From: Macrostomum hystrix
Lineage: Eukaryota > Platyhelminthes > Macrostomidae
NCBI GenBank assembly: GCA_950097015.1
Contig: CATNEN010000003.1
Location: 4,009,501-4,073,500 of the forward strand
DNA length: 64,000 bases
Direction: 5' to 3'
Shown here piece by piece: positions 1-11,197 of the stretch (the first letter of the stretch is position 1; every line of letters starts with the position of its first letter). The notes beneath the pieces are model-generated. The model was not told the DNA's origin. It made no database searches and worked only from the letters and a program-made list of their open reading frames with translations. The position numbers were made by a program, and so were the translations under genes.

Positions 1-167
1 ATTGAACTGTCAATTGTGCTGGGGGGCACGTGCTGCTTATGGGATGTGGGAGACACACTGCATGCACTGGGTGTGTCCTGTGCCCACTTGAAGGCCAATA
101 CAGGCGCACCTCATTTAACAACTGAATTTGAAATTATATCGAGTGAGAGTTTTTGTGTTGCAAATCT

Positions 168-737
168 TTAATATAAGCGTGTATATAAGGATAAGGATAA
201 GGAAAAAGATAAGGAGGCCGGTTGCGATGGGATCGAGTGGTTGAACATGAATATCCTCTCTTTGAATTTAGCGGCGCAGGTGCAGCTACGTTTGAAATAA
301 ATCGTTGCATAAAACTTTGCACGAATCACTGAATTCTGTACCAAATGACCCTGATTGATAGATCTCGTAAATGCTGTATTATATGCTTCTGCATAACAAT
401 CGTTACTTTTATCGGTTATCGTTAAATCGTTAAAAGTTAACTGAATCGATAGTTTCAATTTTCTCATATTAGAATGAATTGCTAAACTTCTAAAGATTGA
501 CCAGAGGATAAACACTCGTGGATAAAAATGATCACAATTAACCCAATTAGGTGTACAGATGTTCGGTCTATGGACACAGTGTTTCCCGTGGCCTGAGATA
601 TTTAAATATGGCAGTTCAAATAACAAGCTGCCAGATTTAAACGAAGCATCGGCATCGTCAAGGTATTCAACGATTCTCATCGCGACGATGGCAAAAACCA
701 CAAAGATGAGCATAATTTTTCTGCTCAAAAATTTCAT
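168..737 (-). CDS. Hypothetical 189-residue protein with N-terminal hydrophobic anchor
   Basis: Single open frame read leftwards from an ATG at 737. The first ~20 residues are basic then strongly hydrophobic (MLIFVVFAIVAM), like a signal peptide or type II signal anchor. The next ~160 residues carry several Cys (around positions 54-68, 113 and 151) and possible N-glycosylation sites. I do not recognise a domain. The far C-terminus is low-complexity (Ser/Leu alternation from a simple repeat) and is probably not functional. Base composition is AT-rich like the surroundings, so chance or a decayed gene cannot be excluded. No splice sites or neighbours support it. Confidence 0.28.
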   Translation of the reverse strand: MKFLSRKIMLIFVVFAIVAMRIVEYLDDADASFKSGSLLFELPYLNISGHGKHCVHRPNICTPNWVNCDHFYPRVFILWSIFRSLAIHSNMRKLKLSIQLTFNDLTITDKSNDCYAEAYNTAFTRSINQGHLVQNSVIRAKFYATIYFKRSCTCAAKFKERIFMFNHSIPSQPASLSFSLSLSLYTRLY

Positions 738-1537
738 TATGTAACCCCGTGTTCTATTTGTGTTGATTACATAACTTCAGTTTTGAACTAAATATGGATT
801 CGCCAGAGGTCTATGCGGAGCAATTTTAGTTGTCGTTGTCACCAGGATCTTCCGACAAGGATCGCTGAATGTCTCGACGATGCTAACGTCCGACGGCTTT
901 GAAAGTTAGTTCATCGTAAAGGGCGAAAATGTTGATCCAAATAGTGCATGGACATTCGCGAAAATCGGTCATTCGGTTTGGGAGCTGTCGTGAAGTAGGC
1001 AGATGGTATTTGAAATATCCCCGTGCTCTTTCCCCTGGGGAGAAAATAGCAGCACAGCTAGGTCTTTCACCTGTTAAAGCCGAGTTAACATGTTAAACAA
1101 TTAGGACAATTCTAAATAAATTATTTTTTATCCAATAGTAACACACGCCATGGTGGTGTCTGATCCCCACTCGCAATGCAGATCCCTACTAGTCAACGGG
1201 AATAATTGAGTAGCCAATAGGCACCGAGCCTCACTCCTCTTCCCATTGGACGGCGCCAAAATGGGGAAGAATTTCGAGCGGGGATAATTTTTGTAAGGAA
1301 TGGCGCAGTAATTCACCAGCTCTCCTGTTCCCAGATACTTTAGACAATAAATATAGGGAAGATTTGTTTAAATCCCCGGAACTTAAAACTTCTCGGATCC
1401 AACTTATCTGACCGATTTCTCATCTGAACTCGAGTTAAAACAAAGGTAAGTCTATCGACTTTGAGAACTTTAGAAAAGTTTAGAAATAATCAATGATTGC
1501 AGTTTGTTAGAGGACACGACAATTGAGTAAAATACAA
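738..1537. other. No gene seen
   Basis: AT-rich sequence with scattered short frames only. I see no domain, RNA gene or clear repeat before the 36-bp array. Confidence 0.5.
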
Positions 1538-1765
1538 GTTTACTCAGATTATAGACTCAGTTTACTTGTACGTGTTTACTCAGATTATAGACTCAGTTTA
1601 CTTGTACGTGTTTACTCAGATTATAGACTCAGTTTACTTGTACGTGTTTACTCAGATTATAGACTCAGTTTACTTGTACGTGTTTACTCAGATTATAGAC
1701 TCAGTTTACTTGTACGTGTTTACTCAGATTATAGACTCAGTTTACTTGTACGTGTTTACTCAGAC
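1538..1765. repeat. 36-bp tandem array, about 6 copies
   Basis: Almost identical 36-bp units, each containing TTTACTCAGATTATAGACTC and then AGTTTACTTGTACGTG. Because 36 is a multiple of 3, two frames stay open through it. The resulting repetitive peptides are artefacts. Confidence 0.95.
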
Positions 1766-3167
1766 ACACTTTAGTGAGTGAGTATTTTAATTTTATAACA
1801 GATTTTATAGGCATTAATTGTCACTCCATTGCATTCCTAATTTACTCGGAGTCATAAAATGTGCAAAATCTTAGTAATTTAAGGGTCTCAAGGGTCTCAG
1901 AGTCGCATAAATTAACTGCTCAAGTCTACGCGGTGTGAATCAGTTATTGTTTCTAAATAGATTTTGTTGAATAATTTTGCATTAATTATGCCAATCATTT
2001 CAACATTAAGTTAAAGAACCTTTGAACTGATTTCACCAATCCAGCCTGCATATTAAACCTGACCCAGTGTGCTCAGACTGATCTCCAGAATTAAGGTCCG
2101 ATATATCGACACGGCCATAAACGCATTGGAAACAGACAAGCTCAATAAACGAGTGCTCACAATTATGCGGCGAGCAGAAAGTCCCCGTTAAATTGGTGCG
2201 GGATGCAATCTGAAATGCTCAAACCAGACGCGTGGAGAAGTTGTTTGACCCAAATAACAGCCAGGCTCAAGCTAGGACAGCCATGCAGCATGCTTATTTT
2301 CAAAGATTAGCCAGTGATGAAAAGTTATATAGGTAATAACCTTGATAGAAATAACACTCCATTTTCTTTTAATTCCTTCTCTTCTTTTCAGTTTAATTCC
2401 TTTCATAAAAACCTTGATAAACTGGGCAAATTGTCTGATAGTTGCCAGATAAAAGCCTGGGCCCTGAAAGAAAAGAATTAATCAATGGGATTATTATGAG
2501 AGTGGTGAGACTGGTGACACTCGTCCAGAAAACTCATGCTCAAAGCTTTGTAATTTTGCTGGTGACCATGCCATGCAGATTAGTTTAATCATGTTGAAAT
2601 GATTTGCACGCTTCAAAGCCACCAAAACCAACATGCTTAACCCCCCATGGGATTTGACTCTGTCTCCGTGTCCAAGTTGAATCAGATTAAACTAATTCAC
2701 CAAGATAATTTCAGCATTCCAACATCATCCGCCTATATAGGCCGCATGTAATACTGCAGTGGGGATCAATTTGATTAAAAGGGGAATATCTCGGTTTAGA
2801 TTTTGGCAAGCCTTTCCATTGTGAAGCCTGTAATATAACCTATTGGGACACAGACTGCAGATGGTCATAACACAGGTCCTGTTGATTAATACATCCGACA
2901 CCTGTCTTTAAGCTGCCGGGCTTAACATATCTGTATGGTCCTGGCATGGTCGATACAGGAAATTGGCTGATTTGGCTTTCACTTTCCTGCTGCTATTTCA
3001 TCTTCTAGATGGCTTCTCTGTGACTATTCCTTCAGCTTTGATTGAAGAAAACGAATTAACCTAATGCCTTTCCACGCCTGGCTTTCTTAGCTGGCTCTCA
3101 GCAACTCTGAGTAACCTCAGCGACTGCAGGTCTCATTTTACTTAATCATGCCCATTTCAGCTATGCA
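1766..3167. other. No gene seen
   Basis: AT-rich intergenic sequence. No frame longer than about 60 codons and no recognisable repeat. A run of short imperfect words around 2050-2350 could be old transposon debris but cannot be assigned. Confidence 0.45.
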
Positions 3168-3173
3168 ATGCGA

Positions 3174-3490
3174 GTGAGTCAGTTCATGAGTGAGTTTATG
3201 AGTGAGTTCATGAGTGAGTTTATGAGTGAGTTCATGAGTGAGTTCATGAGTGAGTTCATGAGTGAGTTTATGATTGAGTTCATGAGTGAGTTCATGAGTG
3301 AGTTCATGAGTGAGTTCATGAGTGAGTTTATGGGTGAGTTTGTTAGTGAGTTCATGAGTGAGTTCATGAGTGAGTTCATGAGTGAGTTCATGAGTGAGTT
3401 CATGAGTGAGTTCATGAGTGAGTTTATGAGTGAGTTCATGAGTGTGTTTATAATTGAGTTTACGAGTGAGTTCGTGGGTGAGAGTAAAAC
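3174..3490. repeat. 12-bp tandem array, about 26 copies
   Basis: Unit GAGTTCATGAGT with TTC/TTT variants, which makes a partial 24-bp periodicity. Open on both strands because the period is a multiple of 3, so no protein is inferred. Confidence 0.95.
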
Positions 3491-4390
3491 ATTAAATTTA
3501 GAATAGGATTTCGACCCCAATAGAAACAAAAAGATAAGCGCCCTTAAATCAGCTTCGAACAAAAGCAGATGAAGAAATTTGAAATTTGTCTTCGCATCTC
3601 ATGGGAGGCCCAGGTGAATAATTCCCTTAATCCTCTGTTGGGATGGAGTCCCAGTTTGGTAGATCACAACTACTCACGCTCAACCGACTCTGCATTGATG
3701 GTATTCCTGAATCCCAGAATCAAAAGCAGAGTTTCTTCATCATCTCCAAGCCTCAAGTTTAGCGGAATTAATCCTCATTTAGGCAGCGGCCCTCTAAAGC
3801 CTAATGCAATTACGAATTAATAACAAATCAATTTTGTCCAATTTCCTCAGCCATAATTTGGCCCTGGCCCTGTCGTTCCGTATTTGACTGTCGTAATTAT
3901 TTAAACTGACACCTAAGGAATGAAAAAACCTGGAAAGGAACGGGCCCAGTTTAATTATCTGAGCTGCTTTGCGTGATTCGATTATCTATAGCCTTAGTCC
4001 CTTTCCGCTAGCTCTCCAACCAGCCGCGATTCTTTCTGATGTCCCATCAGGATGAGAGAAAGTGTCAGAAGAGATCAACTTTCCGTGAAAAAATAACAGA
4101 ATGGAAGGCTGGAAAACTCTGTGATTTGGCAGAAATTTTGTGAGATATTTTTTTATTCGATAAAAAAACCTGGCTTCATTATTCAACGGGACTTGACTTT
4201 GGGATTTGGCATGCAGAATTCTTCCCTAAAAAAGCCAAAATTTTGGGGAGTGAAATTTCACACCGGCTTCACTTGAGGAAGAAAACGCTGAATGAGAATC
4301 TGGGATTATGGCGCAATTTGATGACAAGAATCCAAAATAGCAAAGCTTTTGGGAGAGGGCTGGCAAAAATATTGAAAACGCATGACTGCA
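3491..4390. other. No gene seen between two arrays
   Basis: Short frames at 3569-3820 (+) and 3986-4186 (-) have no recognisable domain and no splice context. Nothing can be supported here. Confidence 0.45.
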
Positions 4391-4810
4391 GATAAACTTG
4401 TAGGATAAACACGACGATAAACTTGTAGGATAAACAGGACGATAAACTGTAGGATAAACACGACGATAAACTGTAGGATAAACACGACGATAAACTGTAG
4501 GATAAACAGGACGATAAACTTGTAGGATAAACACGACGATAAACTGTAGGATAAACACGACGATAAACTGTAGGATAAACACGACGATAAACTTGTAGGA
4601 TAAACAGGACGATAAACTTGTAGGATAAACACGACGATAAACTGTAGGATAAACACGACGATAAACTGTAGGATAAACACGACGATAAACTGTAGGATAA
4701 ACAGGACGATAAACTTGTAGGATAAACAAGACGATAAACTGTGGGAGAAACAAGACGATAAACTGTGGGAGAAACAAGACGATAAACTTTAGGACGAACA
4801 AGACCATTAA
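4391..4810. repeat. 24/25-bp tandem array, about 17 copies, just upstream of the SKOR exon
   Basis: Unit GATAAACTGTAGGATAAACA followed by CGAC or GGAC. A one-base longer form (ACTTGTAGG) is interspersed. The array ends about 45 bp before the ATG of the SKOR-like gene, so it lies in the promoter, 5' UTR or an upstream intron of that gene. Confidence 0.93.
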
Positions 4811-4855
4811 CTGTAAACCATAATATAATCGTGATCATTGTTCGCATAGACAGCA

Positions 4856-6467
4856 ATGCAGCAGCAGCAGCAGCAGCATCATCATCATCATCATCAACAG
4901 CCCGACTACGAAGAGGACAGTGACAGTGACCAGAGCGGACGCCGCAGCCGTCGCGGCCAGCAGTCGGTGCAGCAGATCGGCAATGTCCAGCTCTACGGTG
5001 CCAGCATCGTCTCCCTGCAGCTGGACGGAGAAGAGCGCCTCTGCCTGGCCCAGATCTCCAACACCCTGCTGAAGGCCTTCTCCTACAACGAGATTCACAA
5101 CAGGCGGGTGGCTCTGGGCATCACATGCGTGCAGTGCACGCCCGTGCAGCTGGAGCTGCTGAGGCGCGCTGGTGCCATGCCAGTGTCCTCCAGACGGTGC
5201 GGCATGATCACCAGGCGAGAGGCCGAACGGCTTGTCAAGTCCTTCCTGGACGATGTGACAGTCCCACAGCTGCCGGAGACTTTTAGCTTCGACGTGAGCC
5301 ACAGCTGCGGCTGGGGCTGCCGCGGCTATTTCTATCCGTCTCGGTACACCAGCTCCAGAGCTAAGTGCATCCGCTGCCACCACTGCCAGCAGTTCCTATC
5401 GCCGAACAAGTTCATCTTCCACTGTCACCAGATCGACGGTCGGACCTATCGGCAGCCGGATGCGGCCAATTTTAACGCCTGGCGACGCCACCTCGGTCTG
5501 ACCGACCCGGCGCCCAACCGGGACCTGCTGTACAACTGGGAGGACGTCAAGGCCATGTTTAACGGCGGCTCAAGGCGCCGAGGGCCCGGCGGAACATCTG
5601 GCGATGGAGCTAACGACGGAGACGACGATGGCGGCATTGGCGACTATGACGAAGCTGTGCGGGACGGCGAGTCGGAGCGCGACAACAGCTCGCCGATTGT
5701 CAAATCAGAATCGGAACATGTGAGTCCTTTGATCATTCGATTGGTAATCCATTCCTTAATAAACCTTGGCGCGTTGAGTATAGTAGAGCGGTAAACGCGT
5801 TCGCCTCAAGCAGCTAGGTCAAGGTCCACGAGCTCGATTCGGCTGCGAAGCCATATTTACTTTAGCTAGAGCCCCCCAGGTCCCCATATTCCGAGTAGTG
5901 GCGCCCCCATTTGGTAGTGGCGCCCGAAAAAGGCACGGCCTCCCTACTAGACAAAAATCCTGGCTACAAACCTGTGTATTGTGTCAGTGCGGGCTCTGTC
6001 AGCATTAATGAGGCTTGCTGATCATTCCGCAGATGCCCAAGATGGACAAGCCAAGTGTCGGCAGGTCGCGCCATTCCGCTGCTGTCAAGCGATCACATTC
6101 TTCAATGCTGACGATGTCGAATCTGCAGCCGCCACCGCCACCGCCGCCGCCAACCCAGTCGGCACTGCCGCCTCTGGCACCGCTGCCGTTGTCAACAGTA
6201 ATGCCAAATTTACCGCCGTTCAGCGCACAGCAGTCGCCGCTGGATCCCTGGTTTCATCAGCAGCATGCTCAACATGGCGCGTCGCCCGCCGTCGCCGCCG
6301 CTGCAGCCGCCGCCGCCGCCGCAGCTGCTTGGCCATTGATGTGGGCGAAGGGACTGCCAGCTGGGTGGGGCGATAGGCAACAGCAGCAGCTGCCGCAGCA
6401 GCAGCAGCAGCCATTTTGGAGCTACGGAGCCCTTCCGTTTCCTCCTCCTGCTGCATTTTACCAGCAT

Positions 6468-6520
<53 letters not shown>

Positions 6521-6689
6521 TATTTACCGCCAAATGCCGACAATTCGTGCCCCGCTGACCGACGCTAAGCGATGTCGCTTCGTCGGCGCCGCTAGCGGCG
6601 GCAGCGGCTCAGCGGGTTACTCTATCGAAGCCATCATGGGTGTGGCTGCCGTCGACGGCGAATCGAACCCGCGACCTTCTCCGCAATGA
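4856..6689 (+). CDS. SKOR: Ski/Sno-family transcriptional corepressor, SKOR/Fussel (CORL) type
   Basis: Two coding exons, 4856-5719 and 6033-6689. The donor reads CAT/GTGAGT and the acceptor CCGCAG/ATG, both phase 0, giving 506 residues. Residues ~44-133 form a Ski/Sno/Dac homology domain (HNRRVALGITCVQC, then RRCGMITRREAERLVKSFLDD without its last residue). Residues ~137-220 form the SMAD4-binding SAND-like zinc region (SHSCGWGCRG, CIRCHHC, PNKFIFHCH, QPDAANFNAWRRHL). This pairing is typical of SKOR/Fussel rather than Ski or SnoN. Family members act in the nucleus as BMP/TGF-beta-linked corepressors, mostly in neurons. The N-terminus is a Q6-H6 run. Exon 2 encodes poly-Pro, poly-Ala and long poly-Gln tracts and a C-terminal YSIEAIMG. 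At 506 residues it is about half the length of vertebrate SKOR1/2. TAGACAG at 4843-4853 could be an acceptor, so an earlier 5' exon is possible. Confidence 0.9.
5776..5900 (+). mobile_element. tRNA-derived SINE head in the SKOR intron
   Basis: The sequence contains an A-box-like TAGTAGAGCGG and, about 50 bp later, a B-box-like GAGCTCGATTC, in tRNA spacing. It resembles the heads of the SINEs near 14.3, 33.5, 35.2 and 49.0 kb. It sits in the 313-bp SKOR intron (5720-6032). Confidence 0.6.
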
Positions 6690-7660
6690 ATCCGAAATCA
6701 TTCGAAAGACTATACATTTTTATGTAGAACATTTTTCTTCTAATTCTGGTTAAATTGACAATTTTGAAAATTATTTACTGTCAAGCATGGCTTAAACAAT
6801 AGACTCATCGAAATCGAAATTTGTTTTAATACCAGTAACAACTAGTATCTTTGTTCCTTACTAGCACTGTAAGCATGTTTGCGTATTCATCGTCCGCTTA
6901 GAAATCGCTAAGTTGCATCAGACCTCATCATGGTCCAAATTATTTTTAATTCAGTTTCGTCTAAATATCGCTATAGTAACGATTTCTTAGAAAATAGTTT
7001 ACTTTGTGACCTTTGTATCGAGATAACATTTTGTTATTAACACTGTAAAATCAAAACATATTGACGTTTGTTGACAATAAACTAATGAACTCACTGTTAA
7101 TCGCATCAAATCTGGACGAGCTCGTATATGTTAGAGCGAGACGCGGTAAAGAGTGGCAAGTGGAAAACATGGCTTTTATAAACTTGAAAAGGAAGAACTG
7201 TTTTGCAGTCGCGATGAAAACATAGACAGGTAGCATTTTGGGGTAGGGTAGACAAGGCGCTAACAACTAAATAAAAGTACATAAAGTACAAATCATTCTT
7301 GGAGTATTACAAATCCGACACATATAAATATAAAAAAGCACAGTCACATAACTACAACCACAGTACTTTTCATTTAGGTTGAATTTGTGCAACCTACCAA
7401 GCAGCAACCACAATAATAAGGTGTTATTTAAAAATATATTTTGTCTCCTGACTTTTAAATTTGTAACTCGATACCCTACTTTCAGTAGCAGAAGTAGATA
7501 TAGAACATAAAAAAGACTTTGGCAAGATAGAAGTTACAAAAATTTATAAAAAATGTTTCTCCTGTCTCACCTATCTCTTCTAGGAGAGACAAAGGAGTGT
7601 AAGACACAGGAGGGATGAGTCAAGGGAGAGATGAGAGATGAGTGATGGATAGCTCACTAC
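6690..7660. other. SKOR 3' flank; no further gene seen
   Basis: AT-rich. An AATAAA at 7076-7081 could be the polyadenylation signal of the SKOR-like gene. The later part carries a degenerate purine-rich minisatellite (7560-7650) related in sequence to the 16-bp array at 11.3-11.9 kb. Confidence 0.5.
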
Positions 7661-7661
7661 T

Positions 7662-8075
7662 ATCCTTCGTAAATGTTCAAATTTCAATAACTAAGGCAAT
7701 TTAACTGACTAGAGTGCCTGCTGTTACTGTTTTGTTTGTTCATGCTTAATGCTTGTTGTTTTTCAATTCAATGGTTTTGGCCATAGACAGATTGACCTGG
7801 CATGTACTATAGTTGGCTCCAATTCTAACTCTATGGTTTTGGGCCATAGAGAGATGCCGTGGCATGACTAGGTTGGATCAAACTCAGACTTTACATATAC
7901 TCAGACGTTACGAACTCTCATATTAACTTTCGAATCGCATTGATAGTTTATGCATTGCTCTGTCTCTCATAGCGATTATCCAGCGATAACTTGTCGAATT
8001 TCGAATTTCAAAGTATGGAAAGTATAATACGAAAAGGTCATCAATTAGAAGGACAAATACTACTAATTTGCTTCT
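7662..8075 (+). pseudogene. 5' flank plus truncated exon 1 of the receptor-like family (copy 0)
   Basis: Positions 7715-8010 closely match 20365-20660, the region directly upstream of exon 1 in copy 2. The match runs through an ATG at 8016 and the start of the exon-1 peptide (ESIIRKGHQLEGQILLIC), then breaks off where an unrelated AT-rich stretch begins, before any splice donor. This is a duplicated promoter/first-exon fragment with no downstream A-C exons before the exon-D fragment at 8357. Confidence 0.6.
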
Positions 8076-8089
8076 AATCTACTACTACT

Positions 8090-8275
8090 TATCTAAACAT
8101 CTAGAGGCAGCTGTGTCTCAAGGTCTTAAAATCTGAAGGCATTTGTGTCTAAACAGCTAGAAGCAGCTGTATAGGAATATCCAAGGCAGCGTTATTAGAA
8201 TATTTAAAGAGACCATTTGAGGATCTGGAAGGAATATTTGAGGATCGAGAGGGACTATATGTAAGCTAGCGGCGG
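8090..8275. repeat. Unexpanded copy of the CTAGAGGCAGCTGT / GAGGATCTAGAG repeat element
   Basis: Holds one to three units each of the 24-bp and 21-bp motifs that form long arrays at 16.35-17.24 kb and 26.66-27.2 kb, in the same order. It looks like a short version of the same element. Confidence 0.7.
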
Positions 8276-8356
8276 TCGAACAAATCGGATCGTTATGTTT
8301 TATTTATTTATTTTATATTATTTTATTTTTGCGAGTGTCATTGCCGAGCTAAGCAG

Positions 8357-8510
8357 AGCCCCGTCACCTCCAGGGTCGTGTCCCAGGTGCAAAGTGCGGC
8401 TTCCTGCAACAATTGATTATCGGACGGCCTGTCCTGACTTTCGCAGCCTGCGGCATGCCAGCTAGATTTCTGCTCAGCTTCGACGAGACACCCAGAGCTT
8501 TTGCCTTTAG
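8357..8510 (+). pseudogene. Truncated exon D fragment (D0) of the receptor-like family
   Basis: Acceptor GCTAAGCAG/AGCC, then sequence matching exon D3 (40539 onwards) up to the FDETPRA motif. It then jumps to sequence that in the D3 locus lies about 750 bp further on (from 41437). The transmembrane and tail codons are therefore missing. The short word AGCT is present at both ends of the missing piece. It also lacks the single T that keeps D5 in phase. Confidence 0.75.
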
Positions 8511-8780
8511 TTTTTGTCTGTCTCTTTTTTATGAGCGACAACAGATTGGGCTAGTTCTTCAATATACGGGATTAAATGCTTACCTCCTTATGTATTTCTT
8601 TGACTCTACGCAATATCCCTATTTTTTCTAACGAATTCGCACCGATTGCTTGGCCAACAAATTTCTCGCTTCATCACACAGACTCTCGATGGGTTTGCAA
8701 CCCAGTCATTGCAGCTTCAGACTCGTCACTGAGAGGTCCTGGGTTCGAATCACAAAAGTGGAAACTGTTTGTGTCTTTAA

Positions 8781-9010
8781 GCTAAATTATCAGTCTTGAT
8801 TCAGTTCACTCAGCTGAATTATCAGTCTTGATTCAGTTCACTCAGCTAAATTATCAGTCTTGATTCAGTTCACTCAGCTGAGTTATCAGTCTTGATTCAG
8901 TTCACTCAGCTGAATAATCAGTCTTGATTCAGTTCACTCAGCTGAATAATCAGTCTTGATTCAGTTCACTCAGCTGAATAATCAGTCTTGATTCAGTTCA
9001 CTCAGCTGAG
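8781..9010. repeat. 32-bp tandem array, about 7 copies
   Basis: Unit GCTGAATTATCAGTCTTGAT then TCAGTTCACTCA. The same unit recurs about 44 times at 41723-43118, preceded in both places by the same ~340-bp flank that contains a tRNA-like B box (GGTCCTGGGTTCGA). Confidence 0.95.
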
Positions 9011-9732
9011 ATGAGACGGGAGAGAAATGAGGAAGGGAAGATATGAGACAGGCGAGTTGAGACAGGGGGGAATGAAACGGGAGAGATTAGACAGGGGAGA
9101 GATGACATAGAGGAGAGTTGAGAGATGGAGTAGAGATGAAGCTGGTGAAAGGCAGTGGCTAAGATTCTGGTCAAGATTTACTAGTTTTCCAGCCCCTGCT
9201 TATATAGGTGTAAAGTATGGGTGGAGGCTATAAAAGTACACTTAAAACAGTATCTGGCTGTGGCAGCCTAATCCAGGAGCCACCTGAAATCAGTGCACTG
9301 GACAGATATTCCACGAATAGAAATACCTGACTACTAGACAGGGGATCCATGAATAGACCCACGTTGACTACTCGGCGGGAGAGCAGATAATGAGTGAAGG
9401 TGCATTGCTATTGGCTAAAGGGCCAGCTAATCAGTTTTCATTGGACTAAGGTAAAGGGATAAAAATTGGAAATTTCCATTCACCATTTCGATCTCATGTC
9501 TATTTGAACAGCCTCGCCAGTAAAATTTAGTTTTCCCAATGAAATGTCCTGCAAATTAACAGAAAAGTACTGAAATAACAAAAACGGATAGTCGGATCTT
9601 TGAATTTTCCTTTATTATGCAGAGTGCAGACCCGTCAATAGCGGAGCAGTGTGAATCACTAGACTTATTTAACATTACAAGTGACGGAGCCCTATAGACT
9701 AGAGAACCCTGGAGAAGTCGTTTCCTACTTCT
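9011..9732. other. No gene; degenerate purine-rich minisatellite at the start
   Basis: 9011-9135 holds imperfect GAGATGAGAC-type units related to the 16-bp array at 11.3 kb. Nothing else is recognised up to the P-like transposon. Confidence 0.45.
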
Positions 9733-10211
9733 GAGTGAGTCGCGGACCCCGGGATTATAAGCAACTGGACTGGAAGGCTAAAAATAGCCCATACCACAAG
9801 GGGCATTAGTTTCCTACACAGCTTTTCTGCAGAGGGGCATGAATTGCTAACACAAATCACATAAATAGATAAATAGACACGTGCACAACTAAAAAAATGC
9901 TTTGCAACAGTGGAAAAAGCAAAAACATTTCTGACAAGCCACTTAATCCGAAACCGAGGCGAATCCGCAGTTAATTATTAGTAGGAATCGGCAGACTGAC
10001 TGGAGAGCTTCGCAATTTTCGCATGCAGTTGAAGAACGCTTTAGACAATCCTGTCTTCACATCATGTCCATAGGTGTATGTTGTGAGGTGGGTGAATGAT
10101 TCTAGAAAAAGTGCGTCGTCGGTCATTTCGTCCACGAGTCCACAAAATACCAGCTGCTGCTGCTGAGCGCCACATGAACTCCTTCTTCAATGTCTCCTTT
10201 CGCCGAATCTC

Positions 10212-11025
10212 TTAGAAAATTTTCCAGCAATGAGTGACCAAAACAAAAGCAAACTCAGTTGGCTGGCAAAGACCACCTCGGTTGATCTGGTCAATGAAGG
10301 AGGAGGCCTGTGCTGGAACCCAGTCAACATCTAACTGCGCGGCAGCATCTTCCTCCAACAGCAGTTCTCTGCACGCATCACACCTTCGGTTTTTCACCAG
10401 AGTTCGGGCAACAGCGGCAATGACGTCATAAATTACCGTCTGATCAGCAGGAGCTGGCTCGGAATCCATGTCTAGCTTTACGGCCAAGTTGTTGACACAC
10501 GCACAGCTTGCCGTCACACAGAGAGATTTGAAAACCAGCTGGCTTTCTCTCCTCCTGATCAAGTCTGGAGCGCACGTCGTGTAGGCTGCAATCAGCAATT
10601 GAGTCGGCTTCCTGAAAGGTGTCGATGCTGCTTTGCAGGGCACTGAGTTCCCGCTCCAGACGTTCAGAAGAAGTCGCCGCTGTTGATCTCTGCGGCTTTT
10701 TTTCAGAGGACAGGTAGGATGGAGCGTTGGGAAAGATGGACGGCACAGCCCCTTGTTTCAAAAGGCGTCTTAGTAGTTGCTCATTGCTCTTCTTACGTGC
10801 GACGTACGTTTGTATCCATGGAACTTTCAACGAAGTCGTCCGGATGAAAATGTCTGGAGCAAATCCTTGAGTTTTTTGTTGGCTCTCAGACTCCTGCCTT
10901 GGGTTGGCTCGCTTCCACTTTTCCAGAAGGGCGGGGTCCTTCCATGGAAAACTATGGAAGCTGACTCCTGCGACAGTTCCATTTGCTCGATTTGAGCATC
11001 CGTACGCTGAGCAAGCCTTCACCAT
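10212..11025 (-). pseudogene. THAP-domain P-transposase-like remnant (internally deleted, frameshifted)
   Basis: The N-terminus (ATG at 11025) starts MVKACSAYGCSNR, the first Cys pair of a THAP zinc finger, followed by FHSFP. The second half of the finger, ICSRHFHPDDF, lies in another frame, entered near a short A-run (about 10874). The frame returns at LLKQGAVPSIF, the usual THAP exit. A Glu-rich helical stretch follows. After another frame change near 10.5 kb the C-terminus (NRRCDACRELL, INRGGLCQP) matches the end of P/THAP9-type transposases. The RNase-H-like catalytic middle is absent. This is a short internally deleted derivative, analogous to KP-type elements. Inactive. Confidence 0.75.
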
Positions 11026-11197
11026 TAGTGGTCTTCACTCTCAGAGTCTCAGACAATTATGAGTGCTAGTTAGCAAAAACAAGGAGAGATCGTTTTTAGG
11101 ACATGCTGTACAGTGCAGCGATTCTTGTAGTCCACTACACAGGCCACAACCCCGGCCGAAATACGAACAGGGACGAATTGGAATGTAGATTGTAGAG

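Noticed and set aside
5776-5855. True tRNA gene in the SKOR intron
   Set aside because: A and B boxes are present, but the arms do not pair as a full cloverleaf and a SINE body follows in sister copies.
6210-6543. Minus-strand poly-Leu/poly-Ala frames
   Set aside because: Antisense of CAG and GCC tracts in SKOR exon 2.
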